64,000 bases of DNA from Hydractinia symbiolongicarpus (Eukaryota > Cnidaria > Hydrozoa > Anthoathecata > Hydractiniidae): assembly GCF_029227915.1 (NCBI RefSeq), contig NC_079883.1, forward strand, positions 32,304,001-32,368,000. The letters are read 5' to 3'. Below are positions 28,640 through 38,939 of this stretch, piece by piece. The notes beneath the pieces are model-generated. The model did not search any database. It saw nothing but the letters and a program-made list of their open reading frames with translations, and had not been told where the DNA came from. Positions within the stretch are counted from its first letter, which is position 1, and each line of letters opens with the position of its first letter. The translations under genes and the position numbers were made by a program.

Positions 28640-31231
28640 CTCATTTCCAAAACGATTTTTTAAATTATTTTTTCACCACTAAAACGCATAAGGCTTGTAG
28701 TTTTCAAAAATGTTTTCATTTTTGATGAGACGCTGAATAAAAGAAGTTTAATCGCTGGCAAACGAAATCCCGCGATTTCCCGTAAATCCCGGGCTTGGCC
28801 CGTATAGTCGAATGTATACATAGAAAGTACCCAGGGAGTAAACTCATTTCCCGAACGATTTTTTAAATTATTTTGTCACCACTAAAACGCATGAGACTTG
28901 TAGTTTTCAAAAGTGTTTTCATTTTTTATGAGACGCTGAATAAAAGAAGTTTAATCGCTGGCAAACGAAATCCCGCGATTTCCCGTAAATCCCAGGCTTG
29001 GCCCGTATAGTTGTATGTATCTAAAGAAAGTACCCAGGGAGAAACGAAAACCCGCGATTTCCCGTAAATCCCGGACTCGGCCGTATAGTCAAAAGTATAC
29101 AAAGAAAGTACCCAGGGAGTAAACTCATTTCCCGAACAAATTTTTAAACTATTTTTTCACCACTAAAACGTATGAGACTTGTAGTTTTCAAAAATGTTTT
29201 CATTTTTGATGAAACGCTTAATGAAAGGGGTTTAATCGCCGGCAAACGAAAACCCGCGATTTCACGTTAATCCCGGGCTTGGCCCGTATAGTCGAATGTA
29301 TACAAAGAAAGTACCCTATGAGTAAACTCATTTCCAGAACGATTTTTTAATTTAGTTTTTCACCACTAAAACGCATAAGACTTGTAGTTTTTAAAAATGT
29401 TTTCATTTTTGATGAGACGCTGAATAAAAGAAGTTTAATCGCCGGCAAACGAAAACCCGCGATTTCCCGTAAATCCCGGGCTTGGCCCGTATAGTCAAAA
29501 GTATACAAAGAAAGTACCCAGGGAGTAAACTCATTTCCCAAACGATTTTTTAAATTATTTTGTCACCACTAAAACGCATGAGACTTGTAGTTTTCAAAAG
29601 TGTTTTCATTTTTGATGAGACGCTGAATAAAAGAAGTTTAATCGCCGGCAAACGCTAACCTGCGATTTGCCGTAAATCCCGGGCTTGGCCCGTATAGTCG
29701 AATGTATAAAAAGAAAGTACCCTGTGAGTGAACTCATTTCCAAAAAGATTTTTTAAATTATTTTTTCACCACTAAAACGCATAAGGCTTGTAGTTTTCAA
29801 AAATGTTTTCATTTTTGATGAGACGCTGAATAAAAGAAGTTTAATCGCTGGCAAACGAAATCCCGCGATTTCCCGTAAATCCCGGGCTTGGCCCGTATAG
29901 TCGAATGTATACAAAGAAAGTACCCAGGGAGTAAACTCATTTCCAGAACGATTTTTTAAATTAGTTTTTCACCACTAAAACGCATAAGGCTTGTAGTTTT
30001 CAAAAATGTTTTCATTTTTGATGAGACGCTGAATAAAAGAAGTTTAATCGCTGGCAAACGAAATCCCGCGATTTCCCGTAAATCCCGGGCTTGGCCCGTA
30101 TAGTCGAATGTATACATAGAAAGTACCCAGGGAGTAAACTCATTTCCCGAACGATTTTTTAAATTATTTTGTCACCACTAAAACGCATGAGACTTGTAGT
30201 TTTCAAAAGTGTTTTCATTTTTTATGAGACGCTGAATAAAAGAAGTTTAATCGCTGGCAAACGAAATCCCGCGATTTCCCGTAAATCCCGGGCTTGGCCC
30301 GTATAGTTGTATGTATCTAAAGAAAGTACCCAGGGAGAAACGAAAACCCGCGATTTCCCGTAAATCCCGGACTCGGCCGTATAGTCAAAAGTATACAAAG
30401 AAAGTACCCAGGGAGTAAACTCATTTCCCGAACAATTTTTTAAACTATTTTTTCACCACTAAAACGTATGAGACTTGTAGTTTTCAAAAATGTTTTCATT
30501 TTTGATGAAACGCTTAATGAAAGGGGTTTAATCGCCGGCAAACGAAAACCCGCGATTTCACGTTAATCCCGGGCTTGGCCCGTATAGTCGAATGTATACA
30601 AAGAAAGTACCCTATGAGTAAACTCATTTCCAGAACGATTTTTTAATTTAGTTTTTCACCACTAAAACGCATAAGACTTGTAGTTTTTAAAAATGTTTTC
30701 ATTTTTGATGAGACGCTGAATAAAAGAAGTTTAATCGCCGGCAAACGAAAACCCGCGATTTCCCGTAAATCCCGGGCTTGGCCCGTATAGTCAAAAGTAT
30801 ACAAAGAAAGTACCCAGGGAGTAAACTCATTTCCCAAACGATTTTTTAAATTATTTTGTCACCACTAAAACGCATGAGACTTGTAGTTTTCAAAAGTGTT
30901 TTCATTTTTGATGAGACGCTGAATAAAAGAAGTTTAATCGCCGGCAAACGCAAACCGGCGATTTGCCGTAAATCCCGGGCTTGGCCCGTATAGTCGAATG
31001 TATAAAAAGAAAGTACCCTGTGAGTGAACTCATTTCCAAAAAGATTTTTTAAATTATTTTTTCACCACTAAAACGCATAAGGCTTGTAGTTTTCAAAAAT
31101 GTTTTCATTTTTGATGAGACGCTGAATAAAAGAAGTTTAATCGCTGGCAAACGAAATCCCGCGATTTCCCGTAAATCCCGGGCTTGGCCCGTATAGTCGA
31201 ATGTATACAAAGAAAGTACCCAGGGAGTAAA
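28640..31231. repeat. 1,296-bp tandem duplication containing a truncated monomer
   Basis: Two consecutive blocks repeat with a 1,296-bp period, which is 6 full monomers plus 78 bp. Both contain the same internal deletion, where CCCAGGGAG runs straight into AAACGAAAACCCG (29041 and 30337). About 125 bp of one monomer is missing in each copy. The shared deletion shows that the truncation came before the block was duplicated. Outer limits are approximate. Confidence 0.8.
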
Positions 31232-34162
31232 CTCATTTCCCGAACAATTTTTTAAACTATTTTTTCACCACTAAAACGCATGAGACTTGTAGTTTTCAAA
31301 AATGTTTTCATTTTTGATGAAACGCTTAATGAAAGGGGTTTAATCGCCGGCAAACGAAAACCCGCGATTTTACGTAAATCCCGGGCTTGGCCCGTATAGT
31401 CGAATGTATACAAAGAAAGTACCCTATGAGTAAACTCATTTCCAGAACGATTTTTTAAATTAGTTTTTCACCACTAAAACGCATAAGACTTGTAGTTTTT
31501 AAAAATGTTTTCATTTTTGATGAGATGCTGAATAAAAGAAGTTTAATCGCCGTCAAACGAAAACCCGCGATTTCCCGTAAATCCCGGACTTGGCCCGTAT
31601 AGTCAAAAGTATACAAAGAAAGTACCCAGGGAGTAAACTCATTTCCCAAACAATTTTTTAAACTATTTTTTCACCACTAAAACGCATGAGACTTGTAGTT
31701 TTCAAAAAAGTTTTCATTTTTGATGAAACGCTTAATGAAAGGGGTTTAATCGCCGGCAAACGAAAACCCGCGATTTCACGTAAATCCCGGCCTTGGCCCG
31801 TATAGTCGAATGTATACAAAGAAAGTACCCTATGAGTAAACTCATTTCCAGAACGATTTTTTAAATTAGTTTTTCACCACTAAAACGCATAAGACTTGTA
31901 GTTTTTAAAAATGTTTTCATTTTTGATGAGACGCTGAATAAAAGAAGTTTAATCGCCGTCAAACGAAAACCCGCGATTTCCCGTAAATCCCGGACTTGGC
32001 CCGTATGGTCAAAAGTATACAAAGAAAGTACCCAGGGAGTAAACTCATTTCCCAAACGATTTTTTAAATTATTTTGTCACCACTAAAACGCATGAGACTT
32101 GTAGTTTTCAAAAGTGTTTTCATTTTTGATGAGACGCTGAATAAAAGAAATTTAATCGTTGGCAAACGAAAACCCGCGATTTCCCGTAAATCCCGGGCTT
32201 GGCCCGTATAGTTGTATGTATCTAAAGAAAGTACCCAGGGAGTAAAACTGATTTCATGAACGATTTTTCAAATTATTTCTGCACCACTAGAACAAATGAG
32301 ACTTGTAGTTTTCAAAAATGTTTTCATTTTTAATGAGAAAATTAATGAAAGAGGTTTAATCGCCGGCAAACGAAAACCCGCGATTTCACGTAAATCCCGG
32401 GCTTGGCCCGTATAGTCGAATGTATACAAAGAAAGTATCAAGGGAGTAAACTCATTCCCCAAACGATTTTTTAAATTATTATTTCACCACTAAAGCCCAT
32501 GAGACTTGTAGTTTTTAAAAATGTTTACATTTTTGATGAGACGCTGAATAAAAGACGTTTATTCGCCGGCAAACGAAAACCCGCGATTTCCCGTAAATCC
32601 CGGACTCGGCCCGTATAGTCAAAAGTATACAAAGAAAGTACCCAGGGAGTAAACTCATTTCCCGAACGATTTTTTAAATTATTTTGTCACCACTAAAACG
32701 CACGGGACTTGTAGTTTTCAAAAGTTTTTTCATTTTTGATGAGACGCTGAATAAAAGAAGTTTAATCGCCGGCAAACGCAAACCTGCGATTTGCCGTAAA
32801 TCCCGGGCTTGGCCCGTATAGTCGAATGTATACAAAGAAAGTACCCTGTGAGTAAACTCATTTCCAAAACGATTTTTTAAATTATTTTTTCACCACTAAA
32901 ACGCATAAGGCTTGTAGTTTTCAAAAATGTTTTCATTTTTGATGAGACGCTGAATAAAAGAAGTTTAATCGCTGGGAAACGAAATCCAGCGATTTCCCGT
33001 AAATCCCGGGCTTGGCCCGTATAGTCGAAGGTATACGTAGAAAGTACCCAGGGAGTAAACTCATTTCCCGAACAATTTTTTAAACTATTTTTTCACCACT
33101 AAAACGCATGAGACTTGTAGTTTTCAAAAATGTTGTCATTTTGGATGAGACGCTGAATAAAAGAAGTTTAATCGCCGTCAAACGAAAACGCGCGATTTCC
33201 CGTAAATCCCGGACTTGGCCCGTATAGTCAAAAGTATACAAAGAAAGTACCCAGGGAGTAAACTCATTTCCCTAACGATTTTTTAAATTATTTTGTCACC
33301 ACTAAAACGCATGAGACTTGTAGTTTTCAAAAGTGTTTTCATTTTTGATGAGACGCTGAATAAAAGAAGTTTAATCGTTGGCAAACGAAAACCCGCGATT
33401 TCCCGTAAATCCCGGGCTTGGCCCGTACAGTTGTATGTATACAAAGAAAGTACCCAGGAAGTAAACTGATTTCATGAACGATTTTTCAAATTATTTCTGC
33501 ACCACTAGAACAAATGAGACTTGTAGTTTTCAAAAATGTTTTCATTTTTGATGAAACGCTTAATGAAAGGGGTTTAATCGCCGGCAAACGAAAACCCGCG
33601 ATTTCACGTAAATCCCGGGCTTGGCCCGTATAGTCGAATGTATACAAAGAAAGTACCCTATGAGTAAACTTATTTCCAGAACGATTTTTTAATTTAGTTT
33701 TTCACCACTAAAACGCATAAGAATTGTAGTTTTTAAAAATGTTTTCATTTTTGATGAGACGCTGAATAAAAGAAGTTTAATCGCCGGCAAACGAAAACCC
33801 GCGATTTCCCGTAAATCCCGGGCTTGGCCCGTATAGTCAAAAGTATACAAAGAAAGTACCCAGGGAGTAAACTCATTTCCCAAACGATTTTTTAAATTAT
33901 TTTGTCACCACTAAAACGCATGAGACTTGTAGTTTTCAAAAGTGTTTTCATTTTTGATGAGACGCTGAATAAAAGAAGTTTAATCGTTGGCAAACGAAAA
34001 CCCGCGATTTCCCGTAAATCCCGGGCTTGGCCCGTATAGTTGTATGTATCTAAAGAAAGTACCCAGGGAGTAAACTCATTTCCCAAACGATTTTTTAAAT
34101 TATTTTGTCACCACTAAAACGCAGGAGACTTGTAGTTTTCAAAAGTGTTTTCATTTTTGATG

Positions 34163-34167
34163 AGACG
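34163..34167. repeat. Left target-site duplication AGACG
   Basis: AGACG directly precedes the element and is repeated directly after it (50348-50352). The satellite consensus GATGAGACGCTGAATAAAAG is restored if the element and one AGACG are removed. Polintons are normally described with 6-bp duplications. Here only five bases match if the ends are taken as the symmetric AGAG...CTCT. Confidence 0.85.
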
Positions 34168-34466
34168 AGAGATAGGAAAACCCCAATGTTAGGACAGACC
34201 CCGTTAGCAGTTTCCTATCCCACGTTAAATCATGGATCATCCCCGTAAAATCAACGATAGAAGAGTCGATAAAATCCATGTGCACTTTATCACTTTACGT
34301 CAAATAAGCGGGCATGCTCTATAATATCTGTCCAAAACCCCCTCCCCAACCGTGTCCCCCTGGCCCTCATCCCCGTCCCCGTCCCCCGGGGCCCCTCCCC
34401 GTCCCATGGGTCCCTACCCACCCTCATCTGTCGTGCCTTATAATTTATAGTGTTATGTGTGCCTAT
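34168..34466 (+). repeat. Left terminal inverted repeat (299 bp)
   Basis: This matches the reverse complement of 50049-50347 with five substitutions and no gaps by hand alignment. It begins AGAGATAGGAAAACCCC. A 9-bp inverted repeat (GATAGGAAA at 34171 and TTTCCTATC at 34211) could form a terminal stem-loop. The inner half (about 34330-34430) is a strongly C-rich tract. The repeat ends at GCCTAT, after which the two sides diverge. The last codons and the stop of the polymerase gene lie inside it. Confidence 0.95.
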
Positions 34467-37400
34467 AATGTCCTCTCGCCAGTGTGGTAATACCATCTTC
34501 CATAATTATACGCTTATCATCATCAGCATTGAGAGCGAGTTTATTTGTTTTTATGGTATGAACATCATGCTTAATCGATCGAAAGGTCATCTGTTCCCTG
34601 TAAACATTTTCACCCTCCAACAAGCATCTCCTATAGTCATCGAAACCTATTGTCTTCCTCACCACACATTTCTTGACACCCTTGCACCTCTTATCCTCCC
34701 TACCACATAGCTGTTTGTAAGCATAATTCTTAGCCCTAAGAGCGATAAATTCGGTCATTACCTTACCACCTAACTCGTCCTTCATCAGCCCAATTATCTT
34801 TTTATTCAAACCTAATGGTAGGGGTCTACCATCTTTCTTATCGTACCCTGACGTGTCAAATCTCAAAGCTACATCGTCGGCGATATCTTTGTAAAAGTCG
34901 TCGGTTTTGATATGATAAACGAATGAATCTGTATCCATGTAGCAAAGCTTTACATCCACACCATATTTTGGTCTCATGTAATCATAGTGGAACTCATACA
35001 TAACTATCTTGGACAAGTCGAGAATTGCCAGCCCCAGGTAGATTGGCTTGTTTAGTTTGATCTTGATCTTGGACATCTCTATGCCCATCAGTGTTTCCGA
35101 GAACCACGTGCTACCCTTGAAGTTGGGCTTCATCACCATTTTCTCATAATTCTTTTGGTTGGTGGCCAAACGTATATCCTTCTGCCTTCGCTGATTCTCC
35201 ATTGTCTTCCCAAAGACCGAATTATTCATCAGCTTGAAAAAGTCCTTTTCGAAGTCATTAGTTGATTTGGTACGCAAATCAGTGTTGAAATCTATGTACG
35301 ACTTCAACCACGCACTCTGATCAAATCTCAAGACCCTATGAACCTTCTCAAGAACAAGACCATGCTTCAACGCTTGATCAAGCGCACGGATATGAGTGAT
35401 ATATTTCTTCTTGTCTGAAAGACACGGTGTCAGCTTCTCGACGCCATTAATGATCTTCCTCTCGGGCATGAAAGGAAGGTCGTTATGAGAATCATGAAGC
35501 TTCCGTGGATAGCTAACATCAACCTCAAGGATGTACCCCTTTTCACCGTTTTCCACAGCTAATTGTGAAATCAGTTCGGGTGTAAAATCAGAAACCACGT
35601 CATCAACCCACTCAAACCCTCCGGTCGGCATCTTCTGAATCATGGCCCAGCCGTACAAATTATTTGCATCTAGGTACTGGAGATAGCTATTCATCTCCTT
35701 ACTCTCAGATGTGTTGGCTTTGGTGGTATATTGTTTTTCCTCTTTCGGTACAGACGGTCCCCAACATACCTTTTCATACAAACCCATGATCTTATCCTTC
35801 ACGGTTCTGTAAGCTTTACTAGTTTTCACCTTGATGACCCTAGGTACATGTTTCATCAACCAGTACCTCAATTCAATCAATTTTCTTTTTACAAAAGGCA
35901 CGGTTTTAGCCATTTCCTGCTGCTCAAATAAATCCATGCAATTCCCATCCGATGTGTTGTACTCGTCCCCCATATACTTATTGTTAGCCTTGGCGTAGCG
36001 GTGGACAGCCTGACACAATCCACCCCTAATACCACTCTCAATGAACATGACCATCTCCATATCCGACAATAAATCTAGACTAACCTTGGTCTTTTTCAAA
36101 CACGCCCTCCAGGCTAATCCCGGAGCAGTGTAAAAGTGAGCCGGGTCTAGATCGTAGTTTCTCAAGCATGTTTCTCTGAATGTCTCAAACACATCACTCA
36201 GAAGCAGAACATCCGTCTTGAGATAGATATCATGATAAACGCCCATATTTTCAACTTTCATGTCCTTCCAGACCTTACGGGCATGTGCATAATCGTCATC
36301 ACTGATGTGACTCATGTTCAGCTTGCTGTAGAAATCATCCTTTGACGGGAGCTCAGTTTCATTAAACCTATCGAATGAGTTAACATACTCATATGGGTAT
36401 ACACCCTTCCTTCTCATTATGTTGAATTCGTCACCATTGAAGAATTTTCGAAGGTTTTTGCATTGATCATCTGATAGGTTGTCGGCCAGGGAGCTCAGGC
36501 CGCTTGACATAAATCTAAATGAGTCTATGAATCTCAGTTGTATCTTTTTGTCTTTGGTCTCACCATTTTTGTCAATGTATTCACCAACCTTAACATCCGT
36601 AGAGAAAGAGATATATTTCTCCTTATTCTCCGCGATTACACCCATACCATCTTCTCCATACTTCCTAGCAAGCTCCTTAATGAATAAATGCGCATCGTAG
36701 CCACTCAGATTGTGGAAGACAACCGGAATATAATTAGGAACCTTGTAACGCAGATTACATTTCTGATGGGCAGCCCCACGAAACTTACCGGTGAAATGGC
36801 AGTGATCCCTAACGTTGATGTCATCCTGGTCATCAAATTCTTCCATGCAAATGTGGCACACCCTGGCTCTATTGAAACCGTCACGCTCTTCATCCGTCAG
36901 TGGATCCATTGCTTTCTGGGGAAACATGTTATATAACCTTTTCGCCTCAGAAACTACATGATCTACAAAGCGCGGGACACAGTCCTCACCGCGGTAAAGC
37001 TTCAGAGGGTCAAGCACTTCACCATGAGCATATTTACTATAACAACAGAATCCGGTGGGAACATGTTTACCAACTTTCTCGGTGGATGGTCCACATTTTC
37101 TCTCATCCTCGGGCAACTCTTTTGTAAAAGCTTCGAAATCGGCATACATGATGAATGGGGCTTTGAGCTGAAACTTACCATCGGTGAAGGTTAGGGTGCT
37201 ACCCTCCTTAGGGAGTTGAATCTTAGCGGCATCGTTATTCTTGCAATACTCAAAGTGCTCATCCCTTTTCTGTTCGCTTGGAAAACCAGAGAGACAATTC
37301 AAGCAATAATGCTCTCTATGTCCATCCTTCGAGTTAACCTTGCTCAGTACACCGCTCAAGTTCTTAACAGCGATATAATGTCTCTTATCACCCTCACACA

Positions 37401-38664
37401 GTAAAAACAAAACAACCGTCTCCTTACGATCAAGATGCTTCGACTTGCGACACATGTAGATACCTTCTCCCTCATCCTTTGTCAAAACATGCACAGCGAC
37501 ATCGGGGTTCCTTCTCTCAAACAAATCTATCTTGTTTAGCGCCATTGGGAAAGTTAGACCATCCCAATTATACTTATCATGCTTCTTAAGGATTGAGATT
37601 CGTTCAGGGTGATTATCGATCTTATCATGATTGAGAGCAGCGATAATAGCCCATCTGAAACATTTATCATCATCCTCGTTATGAGGGTTAATCACAGATC
37701 GCTTTCCACTGAAATTCTTGGGTAGCGGCAAGTAAGAACTACCTCTGGTTAATTTCAGTTTATGAAAGTCCACATGCATATGCAAGATTTTATCAATTGT
37801 AAATCCGCTAGCTGGCAGCGCGGGGTTTTCAATCTGCTCGATTATCTTATTAAGCATCCGATCGAAAACATCGGAAATGTCATCGTGGGCGTGCAGTATC
37901 TCCATATAGCTATTGAAAGCTTTATCTACATGTACACACGGGGCTTCGGTCGAGCTGGTGTCCTCCCTTACCCACTTCACCCACAAGGTCGCCTGGGTCT
38001 TCAGCGACTTCTTCTGCCTGAGCACGTCACTCATCAACCTATTTACGACGTGCTCGACCTTTTCGAGAAAGACCCTGACATTCTTCCCACCATCCGAGTT
38101 TATTTTGAAACGTTTGTATGAACCTACAAAAGCTTCTTCAATGGGGGTATAGGGGTTTTCCTCCTCTTCCTCCTCCTCCTCCTCCTCCTCCTCCTCCTCC
38201 TCTCCACTGCCCTTTTTATACAAACCCATGATCTTATCATTCATGGTTTTGAAAGCTTTGCTCGCTTTCTCCTTAATAGCCTTAGGTACATGATTTATTA
38301 ACCAGTCTCTCCATTCGATCAACTTGCTTTTCAAATCCATGTCTTGTTGGCTAGTGCCTGGTCTCGGTGCCGGTATGGGTCTAATTGGTCTCGGCGCTGG
38401 TACGGGTCTGGTGGGTCTTGGCACCGGTACGGGTCTAGTGGGTCTCGGCACGGGTACGGGTCTAGTGGGTCTCGGCGCTGGTACGGGTCTGGTGGGTCTT
38501 GGCAGGGGTACGGGTCTAGTGGGTCTCAGCATGGGTACGGGTGCTGACACAGTAGTGGGTGTCAATAATTCGATCAGATCGGCCTTTCTGAGCCTTGAGT
38601 AGCCACGTAGGCTGCGTTCTCTAGCGAGAGCTCTTAATTCAACAACTGTATTTCTCGAAGTCAT
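34453..38664 (-). CDS. Protein-primed family B DNA polymerase (1403 aa) with N-terminal SAP-like domain
   Basis: This is the replicative polymerase of the element and is expected to copy linear DNA from a protein primer. Domain order: SAP-like helix pair (1-36); six 9-residue RPTRPVPxP units (47-100); a 41-residue helical segment (111-151); 15 glutamates (155-169); a conserved region with C335 and H429; a C2H2-like zinc finger (C454, C457, H470, C474); exonuclease motif I (D509, E511); an HNH/endonuclease VII-like zinc knot (C603, C606, H621, H623, C636); Exo II (N652, Y656, D657); Exo III (Y814, D818); polymerase motif A (D999), motif B (K1144 to G1152), motif C (D1244, D1246) and a KxY-type motif (K1312, Y1314). 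All catalytic residues are present. The segment at 111-151 recurs at 925-965. The start is the first ATG after a TATA box and leader shared with the RING gene. The stop lies in the left TIR. Confidence 0.96.
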   Translation of the reverse strand: MTSRNTVVELRALARERSLRGYSRLRKADLIELLTPTTVSAPVPMLRPTRPVPLPRPTRPVPAPRPTRPVPVPRPTRPVPVPRPTRPVPAPRPIRPIPAPRPGTSQQDMDLKSKLIEWRDWLINHVPKAIKEKASKAFKTMNDKIMGLYKKGSGEEEEEEEEEEEEEEENPYTPIEEAFVGSYKRFKINSDGGKNVRVFLEKVEHVVNRLMSDVLRQKKSLKTQATLWVKWVREDTSSTEAPCVHVDKAFNSYMEILHAHDDISDVFDRMLNKIIEQIENPALPASGFTIDKILHMHVDFHKLKLTRGSSYLPLPKNFSGKRSVINPHNEDDDKCFRWAIIAALNHDKIDNHPERISILKKHDKYNWDGLTFPMALNKIDLFERRNPDVAVHVLTKDEGEGIYMCRKSKHLDRKETVVLFLLCEGDKRHYIAVKNLSGVLSKVNSKDGHREHYCLNCLSGFPSEQKRDEHFEYCKNNDAAKIQLPKEGSTLTFTDGKFQLKAPFIMYADFEAFTKELPEDERKCGPSTEKVGKHVPTGFCCYSKYAHGEVLDPLKLYRGEDCVPRFVDHVVSEAKRLYNMFPQKAMDPLTDEERDGFNRARVCHICMEEFDDQDDINVRDHCHFTGKFRGAAHQKCNLRYKVPNYIPVVFHNLSGYDAHLFIKELARKYGEDGMGVIAENKEKYISFSTDVKVGEYIDKNGETKDKKIQLRFIDSFRFMSSGLSSLADNLSDDQCKNLRKFFNGDEFNIMRRKGVYPYEYVNSFDRFNETELPSKDDFYSKLNMSHISDDDYAHARKVWKDMKVENMGVYHDIYLKTDVLLLSDVFETFRETCLRNYDLDPAHFYTAPGLAWRACLKKTKVSLDLLSDMEMVMFIESGIRGGLCQAVHRYAKANNKYMGDEYNTSDGNCMDLFEQQEMAKTVPFVKRKLIELRYWLMKHVPRVIKVKTSKAYRTVKDKIMGLYEKVCWGPSVPKEEKQYTTKANTSESKEMNSYLQYLDANNLYGWAMIQKMPTGGFEWVDDVVSDFTPELISQLAVENGEKGYILEVDVSYPRKLHDSHNDLPFMPERKIINGVEKLTPCLSDKKKYITHIRALDQALKHGLVLEKVHRVLRFDQSAWLKSYIDFNTDLRTKSTNDFEKDFFKLMNNSVFGKTMENQRRQKDIRLATNQKNYEKMVMKPNFKGSTWFSETLMGIEMSKIKIKLNKPIYLGLAILDLSKIVMYEFHYDYMRPKYGVDVKLCYMDTDSFVYHIKTDDFYKDIADDVALRFDTSGYDKKDGRPLPLGLNKKIIGLMKDELGGKVMTEFIALRAKNYAYKQLCGREDKRCKGVKKCVVRKTIGFDDYRRCLLEGENVYREQMTFRSIKHDVHTIKTNKLALNADDDKRIIMEDGITTLARGHYRHT
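35770..35892 (-). repeat. Second copy of a duplicated 123-bp coding segment in polB
   Basis: Codons 925-965 of the polymerase match codons 111-151 (38212-38334). By hand alignment 26 of 41 residues are identical, and the similarity is also clear at DNA level (for example ACAAACCCATGATCTTATC in both). Both copies read as an amphipathic helix with a shared DKIMGLY end. The downstream copy lies between the exonuclease domain and polymerase motif A. Confidence 0.85.
38212..38334 (-). repeat. First copy of the duplicated 123-bp coding segment in polB
   Basis: This encodes residues 111-151 of the polymerase, directly upstream of the glutamate run (155-169). It is paralogous to 35770-35892. This copy sits in the N-terminal extension, before the exonuclease domain. 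Confidence 0.85.
38365..38526 (-). repeat. 27-bp tandem repeat (6 units) encoding RPTRPVPxP
   Basis: Six in-frame 27-bp units encode a proline/arginine-rich linker, residues 47-100 of the polymerase. The last unit has diverged (RPIRPIPAP). A shorter related linker (PRPVPAPIRPVPA) follows the SAP-like domain of the neighbouring RING protein. A repeat of this kind is prone to length change between copies. Confidence 0.9.
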
Positions 38665-38756
38665 GCTTGGTTGTGATATACGATTTTGTAATCTTTAAGA
38701 TGTTTGGCTATGATATACGATTTTGTAATCTTTAAGCCATTTTTATAAATCGTAAA
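38665..38756 (-). promoter_or_regulatory. polB promoter/leader with duplicated 26-bp motif and TATA box
   Basis: Upstream of the polymerase ATG (minus strand) a 26-bp motif occurs twice, at 38674-38699 and 38711-38736, 37 bp apart. It starts TGATATACGATTTTG on the plus strand. A TATA-like ATTTATAAAA (38741-38750) and the sequence CGTAAACC lie beyond it. The same motif, TATA element and flank precede the RING gene, where the motif is single. The duplication therefore lengthens the polB leader. Confidence 0.7.
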
Positions 38757-38892
38757 CCGTGTTGGAGGGTCGTGAGTGTCCTAGTTTGTGGGGCAACCAC
38801 CATGTTAAATTGTAGTAAAACACGCTTTGTGATACATACATCGATACACTATGGGTACCCACCCATTGGCACCTCGAGGGTCGTGAATCACA

Positions 38893-38916
38893 TTTGTTAC
38901 CCGTCTGAGTAACAAA
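38893..38916 (-). terminator. Gene-end hairpin after the RING gene
   Basis: TTTGTTAC and GTAACAAA (38893-38900 / 38909-38916) flank an 8-nt centre, 24 bp after the RING stop codon. The centre differs by one base from the hairpin at 39639-39662, which breaks one inner pair. It is one of a series of such hairpins at gene ends in this element, probably marking transcript 3' ends. Confidence 0.65.
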
Positions 38917-38939
38917 AAATGCATTAACAATCCGACCCC

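Larger units (their letters stand above)
1..34167. repeat. Left satellite array, 203-bp monomer
   Basis: This is an uninterrupted head-to-tail array of a 203-bp monomer, about 168 copies. The period is read directly: the block GAAAGTACCCAGGGAG starts at 4 and again at 207. Each monomer carries the landmarks CACCACTAAAACGCATGAG, GCCGGCAAACGAAAACCCGC and CCCGGGCTTGGCCCGTATAG. Monomers fall into recurring variants at the junction after GTATAGT, for example CGAATGTATAC, CAAAAGTATAC or TGTATGTATCT. Many minus-strand 64-68 codon ORFs recur once per monomer. They are a by-product of the repeat, because 203 is not a multiple of three and neighbouring copies differ. No other gene is visible. The array is probably centromeric or heterochromatic, but this is inferred only from length and structure. 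Confidence 0.97.

Noticed and set aside
857-34086. Dozens of minus-strand 64-68 codon ORFs with the same peptide theme (MGNEFTPWVLSLYTFDY...)
   Set aside because: They recur once per 203-bp monomer, their variants follow the repeat, and no promoter or selection signal is visible. They are repeat by-products, not genes. The same holds for those at 50483-63740.
1-34167. CRISPR-like array
   Set aside because: The repeats are long, contiguous and head-to-tail without unique spacers, and the setting is eukaryotic. It is satellite DNA.
34290-34496. 68-aa ORF in the left TIR and its counterpart at 50010-50225 in the right TIR
   Set aside because: They arise from the G/C-rich TIR tract (repeated G, R and T codons), with no conserved features.
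34450-38602. Plus-strand ORFs opposite the polymerase (for example 34450-34710, 36479-36700, 37762-38121, 38324-38602)
   Set aside because: They are antisense shadows of an intact 1403-codon gene, with low-complexity or non-family-like peptides.
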